NCBI RefSeq assembly: GCF_900182545.1
Contig: NZ_FXTJ01000002.1
Coordinates: 372,001-436,000 of the forward strand
From: Geodermatophilus aquaeductus
GTDB lineage: Bacteria > Actinomycetota > Actinomycetes > Mycobacteriales > Geodermatophilaceae
DNA length: 64,000 nucleotides
Direction of reading: 5' to 3'
Under the pieces are notes generated by a model. The model had not been told where the DNA came from and ran no database searches. It worked only from the letters and a program-made list of their open reading frames with translations. The stretch's first letter is position 1. The number at the start of each line of letters is the position of its first letter. The position numbers and the translations under genes are program-made. This document shows, in pieces, positions 8,064-16,367 of this stretch.

Positions 8064-9646
8064 CACGTCCCGACCGGACTGCCGCACCGCCCGCAGTAGT
8101 GCCCGCTGCGCGCCCGCGGGTGCCCGCACTGGACGCAGTAGGCGTCCGGGGCACCAGGTGCCAGGGACGGCCGTCCGGGTGGCACGGACGGGCGTCCGGG
8201 CGGCCGCTGCGGCGGCCGGATCTCGGTCTCGGCGGCCCCCGCGCCGACCGGCACGGGCGCGGCGGCGTGGCGCGCGGACGGCACCGGGACGGGCGGGACC
8301 GCGGTGGTCCGGGCCGGTGGGGCCGGGCCGTCCGGGGGTCCGGCCCCGAGCGGAGCCGGCACCGCCGGCGGTGACCAGGACCCGCCGGGCTCCGGCCGCC
8401 GGCGGCGACTGCGGCGCAGCGACGCCCACAGCAACGCCAGCGCGAGCAGCAGCGCGCCGCCGGCCGCCAGCCACGGCCACAACGCCGCGCCGCCGTCCTC
8501 GGCCGCCGCGGCCGGCCCGCCCGGTGCCGCGTCGGCCGCGGCGGCCGCCGTGCGGGCGTGCTCGGCGGCCAGCGCGGAGTCGAAGTAGTCGCCGGCCAGC
8601 TCGAGCTGCCGGGTCGCGGCCGCCGCGTCGCCGTCGCCGAGCAGGGTCAGCCCGCCGCGGAAGGCGACGTCGAACGGCGAGCTGCCGACCTCGACCCCCG
8701 CGTCGTCCAGGGCTGATCGGACGGCATCCGCGCCGACCACCCCGGTGCCCCCGCCCGCGCGGTCGAGGTCGGCCAGCCCGAGGACCGCCCCGGTCGACGG
8801 GTCCACCACGGGCCCGCCGGTCAGCCCGCGGTCCAGCGCGCCGGCGAGGTCGGCCTCGGGAGCCGCCGACAGCGCCGTCCCGTCCACCCCGACCGGCACC
8901 GAGACCGGCCGCCAGCCGCTCTGCTGCGCGGGGTCGTCCGGCACGTCGGCGTCGAAGCCGAGCAGTTCGGCGTCAGCGGGCACCGCACCGTCCGCGGACA
9001 GGGCGGCGGTCGGCATCGAGGCGCCGCCGATCCGCAGCAGCGCCACGTCGGTGGGCGCCTGCGGGTCGTTGACCAGCAGGGCGCGCACCCTCCGCGGCGG
9101 ATCGGTGAGCAGTACGACGTCGTACTGCATCTGCGGGACGGTGAAGCAGTGGTCGACCCGCTGGACGTAGCAGTCCTGCAGGTGCACGTCGAGGTGCGGC
9201 TCGAGGGCGCGGGTGCGGCCGCGCGCGTCCTGGCCCGCCTCGAGGGTCGCGCCGAACCGCTCGACGAAGAGCCGGTTGGCCGCCGGGACGACGACGCGGT
9301 CGACGTCGACGGCCAGCTCCCGGTGCAGCGTGGCGACCACGCCGTCCCCGGCGGTGACGACGCCCGTCGCCTGGCCCTGCCGGATCTGGTACCGGCCGTC
9401 GATGACGTGCAGGGCCCCCGTGCTGTGGTCCAGGTGGACGATCGTGGTGATCGCGGTGACCTCGATGCGGACCAGCGCGGCCCGGCTCCCCTCCCGGCCG
9501 ACCGCGACGGCGGCGGGCTCGTCCGGTGCGGGCGCGGCGGACGCCGGTGGGCCCGCGGCCGCCAGCACGACCGCGAGCACGGCGGTGAGCGCGGCGGTGA
9601 GCGCGGCGAGCGCCGGCCCCGGTCGTCGGATCGGTGCAGCGGCCAT
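8063..9646 (-). CDS. Membrane-bound trypsin-like protease homologue with Cys4 ribbon
   Basis: 527 residues. A signal/anchor helix (about 10-32) precedes a chymotrypsin-like domain: a plausible catalytic His108 in VATLHREL, Asp200 in TDVALLRI, and the nucleophile motif GLTGGPV at 274-280, where Thr276 replaces the usual Ser. A second membrane helix lies at about 388-410. The cytosolic tail ends with CVQC...CGRC (Cys504, 507, 518, 521), a zinc-ribbon pattern. The start has a good Shine-Dalgarno sequence (GAGGGG). It is coupled to the Ser/Thr kinase gene. It may be a weak protease or a non-catalytic peptide sensor that relays to the kinase; that role is inference. Confidence 0.8.
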   Translation of the reverse strand: MAAAPIRRPGPALAALTAALTAVLAVVLAAAGPPASAAPAPDEPAAVAVGREGSRAALVRIEVTAITTIVHLDHSTGALHVIDGRYQIRQGQATGVVTAGDGVVATLHRELAVDVDRVVVPAANRLFVERFGATLEAGQDARGRTRALEPHLDVHLQDCYVQRVDHCFTVPQMQYDVVLLTDPPRRVRALLVNDPQAPTDVALLRIGGASMPTAALSADGAVPADAELLGFDADVPDDPAQQSGWRPVSVPVGVDGTALSAAPEADLAGALDRGLTGGPVVDPSTGAVLGLADLDRAGGGTGVVGADAVRSALDDAGVEVGSSPFDVAFRGGLTLLGDGDAAAATRQLELAGDYFDSALAAEHARTAAAAADAAPGGPAAAAEDGGAALWPWLAAGGALLLALALLWASLRRSRRRRPEPGGSWSPPAVPAPLGAGPPDGPAPPARTTAVPPVPVPSARHAAAPVPVGAGAAETEIRPPQRPPGRPSVPPGRPSLAPGAPDAYCVQCGHPRARSGHYCGRCGSPVGT

Positions 9647-9670
9647 GCTCGCCCCTCGGGGGTGCGGAGG

Positions 9671-9712
9671 TCCGGCCGGTGCGCTCCGGCCGGTGCGCTC
9701 CGGCCCGTGCGG
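9671..9712. repeat. 14-bp tandem repeat in the 9647-9850 intergenic region
   Basis: Three copies of TCCGGCCGGTGCGC, the third degenerate, lie just upstream of the protease-like gene on its minus-strand side. The rest of the 204-bp gap shows no gene I can support. Confidence 0.75.
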
Positions 9713-9850
9713 GCACGGCCGGCGCCCCCGCACGCGAGGCATGAACGCACGTCGCCGGGCCCCTGCCCAGACCGGCGTCCGGCGCGGGCCCCGGCCCTCG
9801 AGGTCCTCCCGGCGCGCCGCGACCCTCTGCGGGTGGCCGGACGCCGGGCG

Positions 9851-10447
9851 CTAGCTCCCGAGGACCCGCCGGCCGGCCAGCGCGCTGACCACCTCGACGG
9901 CGTCGTCCCAGTAGCGCGCGTAGTGGTCCGGGTCGGCGTTGCGCTGGGTGCGGTGGGCGGCGATGGTCGGCGCCAGGGACGGCCAGTCGGGCACCTCCTG
10001 CAGCGCCAGGAAGAAGTTGGTGGCGCTGGTGGTGGGGTCCATCCGGTCGGCGTAGGAGCCCCACGCGCCGTTGTCCCGCTGCTGGAACAACCCGCGGGAG
10101 TCCGGTCCGGCGGCGTCGCCGCGGTCGAGGACGAGCAGCGAGGACTCCCCCATCGCCGTCATCACGCCGAGCACCTGGGCGCAGGTGTCCATCCCGAGCG
10201 CCTCGGCCGCGTTGACGATCGCCGCCGCGTTGGCCAGCTGCTCCCCGGAGTAGCCGGCGACCGGCCCGCCCGGCACGGCGGCCGGGTCGATCCGCACGCC
10301 CGGCTCCGCGGCCGCGCACTCCGCCGACCGCGGCGGGTCGGCGGTCACCTGGCGCACCACCAGGAACGCCGCGAGGAGGACGAGGAGGACGGCCGCGAGC
10401 GCGACGACCTGCCGCCGGCGGGGCGGGGCGAGCTCGGGGACCTGCAC
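9851..10447 (-). CDS. Secreted/anchored lysozyme-like (lytic transglycosylase-fold) protein
   Basis: 198 residues. An N-terminal membrane helix (about 14-32) is followed by a domain with a likely catalytic Glu in VMTAMGESS and a GLFQQR motif, the pattern of lysozyme-like/transglycosylase domains in actinobacterial wall proteins. The YADRMDPTTSATNFF segment also fits that family. It probably cleaves peptidoglycan outside the membrane. It starts with GTG at 10447 behind a G-rich Shine-Dalgarno sequence and ends with TAG. It is 38 bp downstream of the small I9-like gene on the same strand. Confidence 0.75.
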   Translation of the reverse strand: MQVPELAPPRRRQVVALAAVLLVLLAAFLVVRQVTADPPRSAECAAAEPGVRIDPAAVPGGPVAGYSGEQLANAAAIVNAAEALGMDTCAQVLGVMTAMGESSLLVLDRGDAAGPDSRGLFQQRDNGAWGSYADRMDPTTSATNFFLALQEVPDWPSLAPTIAAHRTQRNADPDHYARYWDDAVEVVSALAGRRVLGS

Positions 10448-10484
10448 ACCCCGCCCAACGGACGGCGCACCGCAGGGGTCCCCG

Positions 10485-10730
10485 CTACTGGACGGCGGAG
10501 TCCGGCGGCGGCAGCGCGACGCGCAGCTGCTCGTCGACGGAGGTGACGCCCGGGACGGCCAGCAGCGACGGGCGCGCGTCGGCCGGCGCCTGGCCGGTGA
10601 TGACGCCGAGCGCGCCGAGGACCCGCTCGACCTCCATGCCGGACTCGCGCAGCGCCGAGGCCACCGTCTCCAGCTCGGCCAGGTGGCCGTCGTCGACGGT
10701 CACGCTGAAGCGCGCCAGCGGGGACCCCAT
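10485..10730 (-). CDS. Small protein resembling a detached subtilase propeptide (I9-like)
   Basis: 81 residues from an ATG start. The sequence alternates strand and helix (RFSVTVDDGHLAELETVASA; MEVERVLGALGVITGQ; VPGVTSVDEQLRVALPP), a ferredoxin-like pattern seen in S8 propeptides and I9 inhibitors. It lies 9 bp downstream of an S8 protease gene on the same strand, so a chaperone or inhibitor role for that protease is likely. There is no signal peptide. The family assignment is from pattern and context only. Confidence 0.65.
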   Translation of the reverse strand: MGSPLARFSVTVDDGHLAELETVASALRESGMEVERVLGALGVITGQAPADARPSLLAVPGVTSVDEQLRVALPPPDSAVQ

Positions 10731-10739
10731 GGCGGGAGG

Positions 10740-12056
10740 CTACGCGCGTCGCACGCTCCCGGCGCCCTCCTGCGGCGCGAGCACCAGGCCGCTGCCGACG
10801 TCGACCGACGGCTCGGTCAGCCGACGGCTCGCCTGGGTCAGCGTGGCCCACAGCTCGTAGCCGCGGCGGCCGGTGGCCTCGGCCCACAGCGCGGCCAGCC
10901 CGGCCACGTGCGGCGTGGCCATGCTGGTGCCGCTGATCGTGTTGTAGCGGTCGGGCATCGGCCACGTCGACAGCACGTCGACGCCCGGGGCGGCCACGTC
11001 CACCTCCCCGCCGGGGGCGGCCAGGCTGCGGGCGGAGAACCAGGCGGTGGTCAGCCGGGGGTCCAGCGCGCCCACGGCCAGGACCTCGACGCTGTTGGCC
11101 GGGGCGCCGACGAAGCCGTACCCGCCGTTCTCCCGGTCGGCGTTGTTGCCGGCCGCGGCCACGATCAGCGACCCCTGCTCGAGCGCCCGGCGGCCGGCCG
11201 CGGAGTAGGGCGGGTGCGCCTCGGCGACGTCGGCGCCCAGCGACATCGAGATGACGGCGCAGCCGTTGGCCACCGCCCAGTCGATGCCGGCCAGGATCCC
11301 GCCGTCGTCGCCGCTGCCCGCGTCGCTGAGCACCTTGCCGATCCAGATCTCCGCCTCCGACGCCACGCCGTAGCGCGGCCCGGCCGGGGGCACCCGCGGG
11401 CCGCAGGCGGTGCCGGTGCAGTGGGTGCCGTGGCCGTGCCCGTCCTGGGCGCTGTCCACCCCGGTCACGAACGACTCCGCGGTGACGGTCCGGCCGGCGA
11501 GGTCGGGGTGCTGCAGGTCCAGCCCGGTGTCGAGGACGGCGACGCGGACGCCCCGGCCGGTGAACGGCGACGTCGTCGCCTGCACCGCCTGGATGCCCCA
11601 GGTGGCCGCCGCGGTGTCTTCGAACGCGGGCGGCGGCGGGACCTCCTCCCCGGGCACCGGCGCGCCGACCAGCCGGGCGGCGAGGTCGGTGACGCCGTCG
11701 CGGTAGCCCCGGACGTAGGCCGACGGGTCCTCGGGCAGCACGTGGTGGACCAGCTCCGGCGACACCGACAGCACCGGCCGGCGCGCGCCGCGCAGGGCGG
11801 CCACCTGGTCGGGGCCGGCGGAGACGACCGCGATGCCGAGCCGGGCGAACACCGTGGCACCGGCGTCGCGCATCGCCTGGGCGGGGACCCGTCCGGACGT
11901 GAAGTCGCGGGAGTCGGCGACGTCGGAGATCCCGGCCGCCGACCAGTCCACGGGCTCGTCGGCCGCGTCGGCCGCGTCGGCGAACACGACGACCTGCCGG
12001 CCGGTGGTCTGCGCCGCGGGCAGGCGCGGCGGTCGGATGGCGGGCGGCTCGATCAC
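10740..12056 (-). CDS. S8 family subtilisin-like serine protease
   Basis: 438 residues. The catalytic triad is Asp176 (VAVLDTGLD), His209 (DGHGHGTHCTGT) and Ser378 (GTSMATPHVAGL), with the oxyanion Asn in VAAAGNNAD. About 150 N-terminal residues precede the protease domain and contain no signal peptide or membrane helix, so this looks like an intracellular subtilase or one exported by another route. The GTG start at 12056 has AGGGGG eight bases upstream. The I9-like gene follows immediately. The 145-bp gap to the divergent Ada gene must hold both promoters. Confidence 0.9.
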   Translation of the reverse strand: MIEPPAIRPPRLPAAQTTGRQVVVFADAADAADEPVDWSAAGISDVADSRDFTSGRVPAQAMRDAGATVFARLGIAVVSAGPDQVAALRGARRPVLSVSPELVHHVLPEDPSAYVRGYRDGVTDLAARLVGAPVPGEEVPPPPAFEDTAAATWGIQAVQATTSPFTGRGVRVAVLDTGLDLQHPDLAGRTVTAESFVTGVDSAQDGHGHGTHCTGTACGPRVPPAGPRYGVASEAEIWIGKVLSDAGSGDDGGILAGIDWAVANGCAVISMSLGADVAEAHPPYSAAGRRALEQGSLIVAAAGNNADRENGGYGFVGAPANSVEVLAVGALDPRLTTAWFSARSLAAPGGEVDVAAPGVDVLSTWPMPDRYNTISGTSMATPHVAGLAALWAEATGRRGYELWATLTQASRRLTEPSVDVGSGLVLAPQEGAGSVRRA

Positions 12057-12201
12057 GGGATCCCCCTGCACGACGGCCGGAGCGGGTGCCCGGCGGTGGC
12101 CGCAGTCTGTAGTGCGGCGGTGACAGCCGCGAACCAGACGGCTCCACGGCGGCGTCCGGAAACCGCCAGTCGGGGCGCGCGGGCGGTGCCATGCTCGGGA
12201 C

Positions 12202-13686
12202 GTGCTCACCTCGCTCGACGTCGAACGCTGCTACCGCGCGGTTGCCAGCCGCGACGCCCGCTTCGACGGCTGGTTCTTCACCGCGGTCCGCACGACCGGG
12301 ATCTACTGCCGTCCCTCGTGCCCGGCGCGGACGCCGGCCGCGGCCAACGTCTCCTTCTTCGGCAGTGCCGCCGGCGCCCAGGCCGCGGGCTACCGCGCCT
12401 GCCGCCGCTGCCGTCCCGACGCCGTCCCGGGGTCCCCGGAGTGGGACGTGCGCGCCGACGTCGTCGCCCGCGCCATGCGGCTGATCGCCGACGGCGAGGT
12501 CGAGCGCTCCGGTGTCCCCGGGCTGGCCGCGCGGCTGGGTTACTCCGAGCGGCAGGTGCACCGCCTGCTCGTCGGCGAGCTCGGCGTCGGCCCGCTCGCC
12601 GTCGCCCGCGCCCAGCGCGCCCAGACCGCCCGCGTGCTCATCGAGACCACGGACCTGCCGATGGCCGACGTCGCCTTCGCCGCCGGGTTCGCCAGCATCC
12701 GGCAGTTCAACGACACCGTGCGCGAGGTGTTCGCCTGCACGCCGTCGGAGCTGCGCCGCCGCCGGCCGGGGAGCGACGGCGGCACGCCGGGCTGGCTGAC
12801 CCTGCGGCTGGCCGCCCGCGCCCCGTTCGACGCCGCCGAGGTGCTGCACTTCCTCGGCGCACACGCCGTGCCCGGCCTCGAGGAGTGGGACGGGACGACG
12901 TTCTCACGGGTGCTCGACCTGCCCGCCGGCCCCGGCGTCGTCCGCCTCTCCCCCGCGCCCGACGGCGGCCCCGCGGTCACCGCCCGGCTGCTGCTCACCG
13001 ACCTGCGCGACCTGCGGGCCGCCGTCCCCCGCTGTCGGCGACTGCTCGACCTCGACGCCGACCCGGCCGCCGTCGACGACGTCCTCGGCGCCGACCCCGC
13101 GCTCGCGCCGCTGGTGGCCGGCGCCCCCGGCCGCCGGGTGCCCGCCTCGCCCGACGGCCCCGAGTCGGCGGTCCGCGCGGTGCTCGGCCAGCAGGTGTCG
13201 GTGGCCGGCACCCGCACGCTGACCGCGCGGCTCCTCCCGCTCGCGGGGACGCCGCTGGCCGAGCCGGTCGGCACCCTCACCCACGCCTTCCCGCGGCCGG
13301 AGGCGCTGGCCGAGGCCGAGCTGTCCGCCGTCGGACTGACCGGCGCCCGCCGCCGCACGCTCGGCGGGCTGGCCGCCGCCCTGGCCGAGGGCCGGGTGGT
13401 GCTCGACCCCGGGTGCGACCGCGAGGCCGCCGCCCGCGACCTGCTGGCGCTGCCCGGCATCGGCCCGTGGACGGCGTCGCTCGTGGTCATGCGCGGCCTC
13501 GGCGACCCCGACGTGTGGCTGCCCGGTGACCTGGCGCTGCGCCGCGCGCTGGCGTCGCTGGGCAGCTCCGACGCCGAGGCCGCCACCCGCTGGCGCCCGT
13601 GGCGCTCGTACGCGGCGATGCACCTCTGGGCGCTCGCCGCGCCCACACTGTTCACCCGCTCCCCCCTCGATCGGAGTGCGTCATGA
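12202..13686 (+). CDS. Ada methylphosphotriester regulator fused to AlkA DNA glycosylase
   Basis: 494 residues. The N-terminal Ada zinc domain has Cys36, Cys40, Cys67 and Cys70, matching the four Cys of E. coli Ada. An AraC-type helix-turn-helix follows (about 95-185). The rest is an AlkA-type 3-methyladenine glycosylase with its N-terminal domain, the HhH-GPD motif LLALPGIGPWTAS, and the catalytic Asp443 in WLPGDLALR. It senses methylated phosphate backbone, activates the adaptive response and excises alkylated bases. It starts with GTG close to the divergent promoter region and has no clear Shine-Dalgarno sequence, so it may be leaderless. The Ogt gene overlaps its stop. Confidence 0.94.
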   Translation: MLTSLDVERCYRAVASRDARFDGWFFTAVRTTGIYCRPSCPARTPAAANVSFFGSAAGAQAAGYRACRRCRPDAVPGSPEWDVRADVVARAMRLIADGEVERSGVPGLAARLGYSERQVHRLLVGELGVGPLAVARAQRAQTARVLIETTDLPMADVAFAAGFASIRQFNDTVREVFACTPSELRRRRPGSDGGTPGWLTLRLAARAPFDAAEVLHFLGAHAVPGLEEWDGTTFSRVLDLPAGPGVVRLSPAPDGGPAVTARLLLTDLRDLRAAVPRCRRLLDLDADPAAVDDVLGADPALAPLVAGAPGRRVPASPDGPESAVRAVLGQQVSVAGTRTLTARLLPLAGTPLAEPVGTLTHAFPRPEALAEAELSAVGLTGARRRTLGGLAAALAEGRVVLDPGCDREAAARDLLALPGIGPWTASLVVMRGLGDPDVWLPGDLALRRALASLGSSDAEAATRWRPWRSYAAMHLWALAAPTLFTRSPLDRSAS

Positions 13687-14213
13687 CCCCGTCCGCCCGT
13701 TTCGCCACCGTGGCCACGCCCCCGGGCCCGTTCACCGTCGTCGTCACCCCCGGACCCGACGGCGGCGACCTCGTCCTCGCTGCCGGGTGGACCGACGACG
13801 TCTCCGAGCTGCTGCCCGTCGTGCACCGCGCGCTGCGGCCCACCTGGGTCGAGCGGGCGGAGCGCCTGCCGGTCCTCGACGTCGTCGAGGCGCACGCCGC
13901 CGGTGAGATCGGCGCCATCGACGCCGTCCCGGTGCGGCAGCGCTCCGGGCCGTTCCTCGAGGACGCCTGGGAGGTGCTGCGGACCGTTCCCGCCGGGCAG
14001 CCGGACACCTACACCGAGTTCGCGGCCCGCTGCGGGCGGCCCTCGGCGGTGCGCGCGGCGGCCAACGCCTGCGCCCGCAACGCCGCCGCGCTGTTCGTCC
14101 CCTGCCACCGGGTGCTCGGCTCCGACGGCGGGCTCGGCGGCTTCCGCTGGGGCACGCCGGTCAAGCGCTGGCTGCTCGACCACGAGGCCCAGCACGCCCC
14201 GGTCCCCGCCTGA
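13683..14213 (+). CDS. ogt: Methylated-DNA--protein-cysteine methyltransferase
   Basis: 176 residues. It carries the suicide active site FVPCHRVLGSDG with Cys141 and the upstream helix NACARNAAALF. It takes the methyl group from O6-methylguanine onto its own Cys. It is coupled to the Ada-AlkA gene by an ATGA overlap, so the two form an alkylation-repair operon in which the regulator and methyltransferase functions of classical Ada are split between two proteins. Confidence 0.93.
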   Translation: MTPSARFATVATPPGPFTVVVTPGPDGGDLVLAAGWTDDVSELLPVVHRALRPTWVERAERLPVLDVVEAHAAGEIGAIDAVPVRQRSGPFLEDAWEVLRTVPAGQPDTYTEFAARCGRPSAVRAAANACARNAAALFVPCHRVLGSDGGLGGFRWGTPVKRWLLDHEAQHAPVPA

Positions 14214-14262
14214 GTCTGCGTCGCTGCCACCGGTTGTCGGTGGCGTGCTGCACCCTGCTCTG

Positions 14263-15357
14263 GTGGACGCCGCTTCCCTCCTGCTCGGCCTGCTCCTCGG
14301 GGTGCTGCTGGGGGCGGCCGTGACCCTCGGGGTGGTGGCGCTGCTGGCGCGGCGCCGCCCGACCGACGAGGGGCTCGAGCCGCTGCACGAGTCGCTGGAC
14401 CACCTGCACCGACTGCTCGCCGGCATCGAGCGCGACCGCGCCACCGCCCACGGCGAGCTGCGCGAGCAGATGGGCACCGTCGGGCAGACCAGCGCGCTGC
14501 TGCGCCAGGAGACCGCGGCGCTGGTCACCGCGCTGCGCACGCCGCACGTCCGCGGCCGCTGGGGCGAGGTGCAGCTGCGCCGGGTGGTCGAGGTGGCCGG
14601 CCTGCTCGAGCACTGCGACTTCGTCGAGCAGCCGTCGTCGGTCAACGACGAGGGCGCCGGCGTGCGGCCCGACCTCGTCGTCACCCTCTCCGACGGCCGG
14701 CAGGTCGTCGTCGACGCCAAGGTGCCCTTCACGGGCTACATCGAGGCGGTGCAGGCCACCGACCAGGCCGTTCGCGACCAGCGGGTCGCCGCGCACGCCC
14801 GGCAGCTGCGCACCCACGTCGACCAGCTGGCCGCCCGCCGCTACCCCACCGCGTTCCGTCCGGCGGCGCCGTTCACCGTCCTGTTCGTCCCCTCCGACGG
14901 CTTCCTCACCACCGCACTGGAGGCCGAGCCGGCGCTGCTGGAGTACGGCTTCGGCCGCGACGTCGTCATCGCCACGCCCAGCACGCTGCTCGCCCTCCTG
15001 CGCACCGTCGCGCACTCCTGGCGGCAGGAGCGGCTGGCCCGCGACGCCGACCAGGTCATCGAGGTCGGCCGCCGGCTGCACGCGCGCCTGACCACGCTGT
15101 CGGGCCACCTCACCCGCCTGGGCTCCGCGCTGGGCTCCACGCTGACCCGCTACAACGAGACGGTCGGCTCCTACGAGCGCTCGGTGCTCGCCGCCGCCCG
15201 CCGCTTCGACGACCTCGGGGTCGGCGAGACGCCGGTGCCCACCCCCGAGCCGGTCGAGGCGGTGGTCCGCCAGTTGCGACCGGCCGGCGAGGAGCCGCCG
15301 CAGCTGCCCGACGGCGACGACGCCCCGCTGCGCTGGCGGCTCACCGACGGCGGCTGA
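14263..15357 (+). CDS. rmuC: RmuC family DNA recombination protein
   Basis: 364 residues. An N-terminal membrane helix (LLLGLLLGVLLGAAVTLGVV) is followed by a coiled coil. The RmuC domain has RGRWGEVQLRRVVE, PDLVVTLSDGRQVVVDAKVP (nuclease-like Asp/Lys) and FVPSDGFL. RmuC proteins limit inversions at repeats and have a predicted PD-(D/E)XK-like fold. A GTG at 14245 is an alternative start; I chose 14263 because it leads straight into the hydrophobic helix. It lies 49 bp downstream of ogt. Confidence 0.88.
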   Translation: MDAASLLLGLLLGVLLGAAVTLGVVALLARRRPTDEGLEPLHESLDHLHRLLAGIERDRATAHGELREQMGTVGQTSALLRQETAALVTALRTPHVRGRWGEVQLRRVVEVAGLLEHCDFVEQPSSVNDEGAGVRPDLVVTLSDGRQVVVDAKVPFTGYIEAVQATDQAVRDQRVAAHARQLRTHVDQLAARRYPTAFRPAAPFTVLFVPSDGFLTTALEAEPALLEYGFGRDVVIATPSTLLALLRTVAHSWRQERLARDADQVIEVGRRLHARLTTLSGHLTRLGSALGSTLTRYNETVGSYERSVLAAARRFDDLGVGETPVPTPEPVEAVVRQLRPAGEEPPQLPDGDDAPLRWRLTDGG

Positions 15358-15398
15358 CCGCAGCGGGCGGCGGTCCCGCCCGGCCCGCGGGGCACGTC

Positions 15399-15412
15399 CG
15401 TCACACCCGTCC
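15399..15412. promoter_or_regulatory. 14-bp intergenic motif, copy 1 of 3
   Basis: CGTCACACCCGTCC, identical at 39846-39859 (before fliC) and 43249-43262 (before flgB). Here it lies about 150 bp before the DUF6542 gene. The shared intergenic position suggests a binding site; the factor is unknown. Confidence 0.4.
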
Positions 15413-15559
15413 CGCGGCTCACCCAGAGTTGCCAAATCGACACGGCGACCTGTCGCGAGTCGGAACCGCGAAGTCACCCGCAGGAGACACCTCCGTCGCT
15501 ACCGTGAGGACCGACAGCGGCTCGGATCGGGCCGGAGCGCCCGGACGGGGAGGTACGCC

Positions 15560-16303
15560 ATGGCCTCGGCGAGCACAGCCGACACCTGGCGGGACAGCGG
15601 AGTGGGCGGCCAGCGCCCCTACGCCGTCCCGCGGGCGGCGCGGCCCGACGCCACCGGCCCGGACCGCTCGATGCGCATGGGCCTCCCGCCGGTGCCCCCG
15701 CCCCCGCCGCGCCGTTCCGGCGGTGGCGGCACCGGTCGCAGCGCCGGGCACGGCTCCGGGTACGGGGCCGGCAGCGCCTACGGGCGCCCCGCCGAGGCCC
15801 GCCCCTCCGCGCGTCCCGCCCAAGCACGCACCCCCTACCCCGGCGTCCACCCGCTCGCCGAGCGCGGGGAGGCCGCCGCACCCGCCCGTCCCCGCGGCGG
15901 GCGACCGGCCGGCCGCGCGGCCGAGCGGGCCGCCCCCCAGCCCGCCGCCGGCAGCCGGCTGCGCGGCGTGCTCGCCGTCCTCGGCGTCTTCGTCATCACC
16001 CTCGCCGGTGGCGCGATCGACTCGTTCCTCGGCGTCGGCCTCGGCACGCTGACCCTCGTCACGCTGGTCGCGGCCACCGCCGTCGGCACGCTGCTGGTCC
16101 GCCGCCGCGACCTGCTCACCGTCGTCGTCTCCCCGCCGCTGGTGTTCGTGGCGGTCGCGCTGGTCAACATCGGCCTCGCCCCGTCGGCCTCCTTCACCCT
16201 GCCGACGCTGGCGACCGTCCTCATCCGCGGCTTCCCCACGATGGCCGTCGCCACCGGCGTGGCCCTGGTGCTGGCGATCGTCCGCTGGGCCGCCCGGCGC
16301 TGA
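15560..16303 (+). CDS. Membrane protein of the DUF6542 type
   Basis: 247 residues. The N-terminal half is a disordered region rich in Pro, Gly and Arg. The C-terminal ~115 residues hold about four membrane helices (LAVLGVFVITLAGGAIDSF; TLTLVTLVAATAVGTLL; LTVVVSPPLVFVAVALVNI; TMAVATGVALVLAIV), which resembles actinobacterial DUF6542. The function is unknown. The ATG has GGGGAGG upstream. A long perfect inverted repeat follows the gene. The 202-bp upstream region contains the 14-bp motif but no promoter that I can call. Confidence 0.75.
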   Translation: MASASTADTWRDSGVGGQRPYAVPRAARPDATGPDRSMRMGLPPVPPPPPRRSGGGGTGRSAGHGSGYGAGSAYGRPAEARPSARPAQARTPYPGVHPLAERGEAAAPARPRGGRPAGRAAERAAPQPAAGSRLRGVLAVLGVFVITLAGGAIDSFLGVGLGTLTLVTLVAATAVGTLLVRRRDLLTVVVSPPLVFVAVALVNIGLAPSASFTLPTLATVLIRGFPTMAVATGVALVLAIVRWAARR

Positions 16304-16312
16304 GGTCCCCCG

Positions 16313-16358
16313 GACGCGAACGAGCCCCCTCCCGGCCGGGAGGGGGCTCGTTCGCGTC
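16313..16358. terminator. Bidirectional intrinsic terminator-like palindrome
   Basis: A perfect 23-bp inverted repeat (GACGCGAACGAGCCCCCTCC and its complement) sits between the convergent DUF6542 and ispH genes. There is no U-tract, as is common in high-GC actinobacteria. Confidence 0.85.
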
Positions 16359-16367
16359 AGCGGGGGG

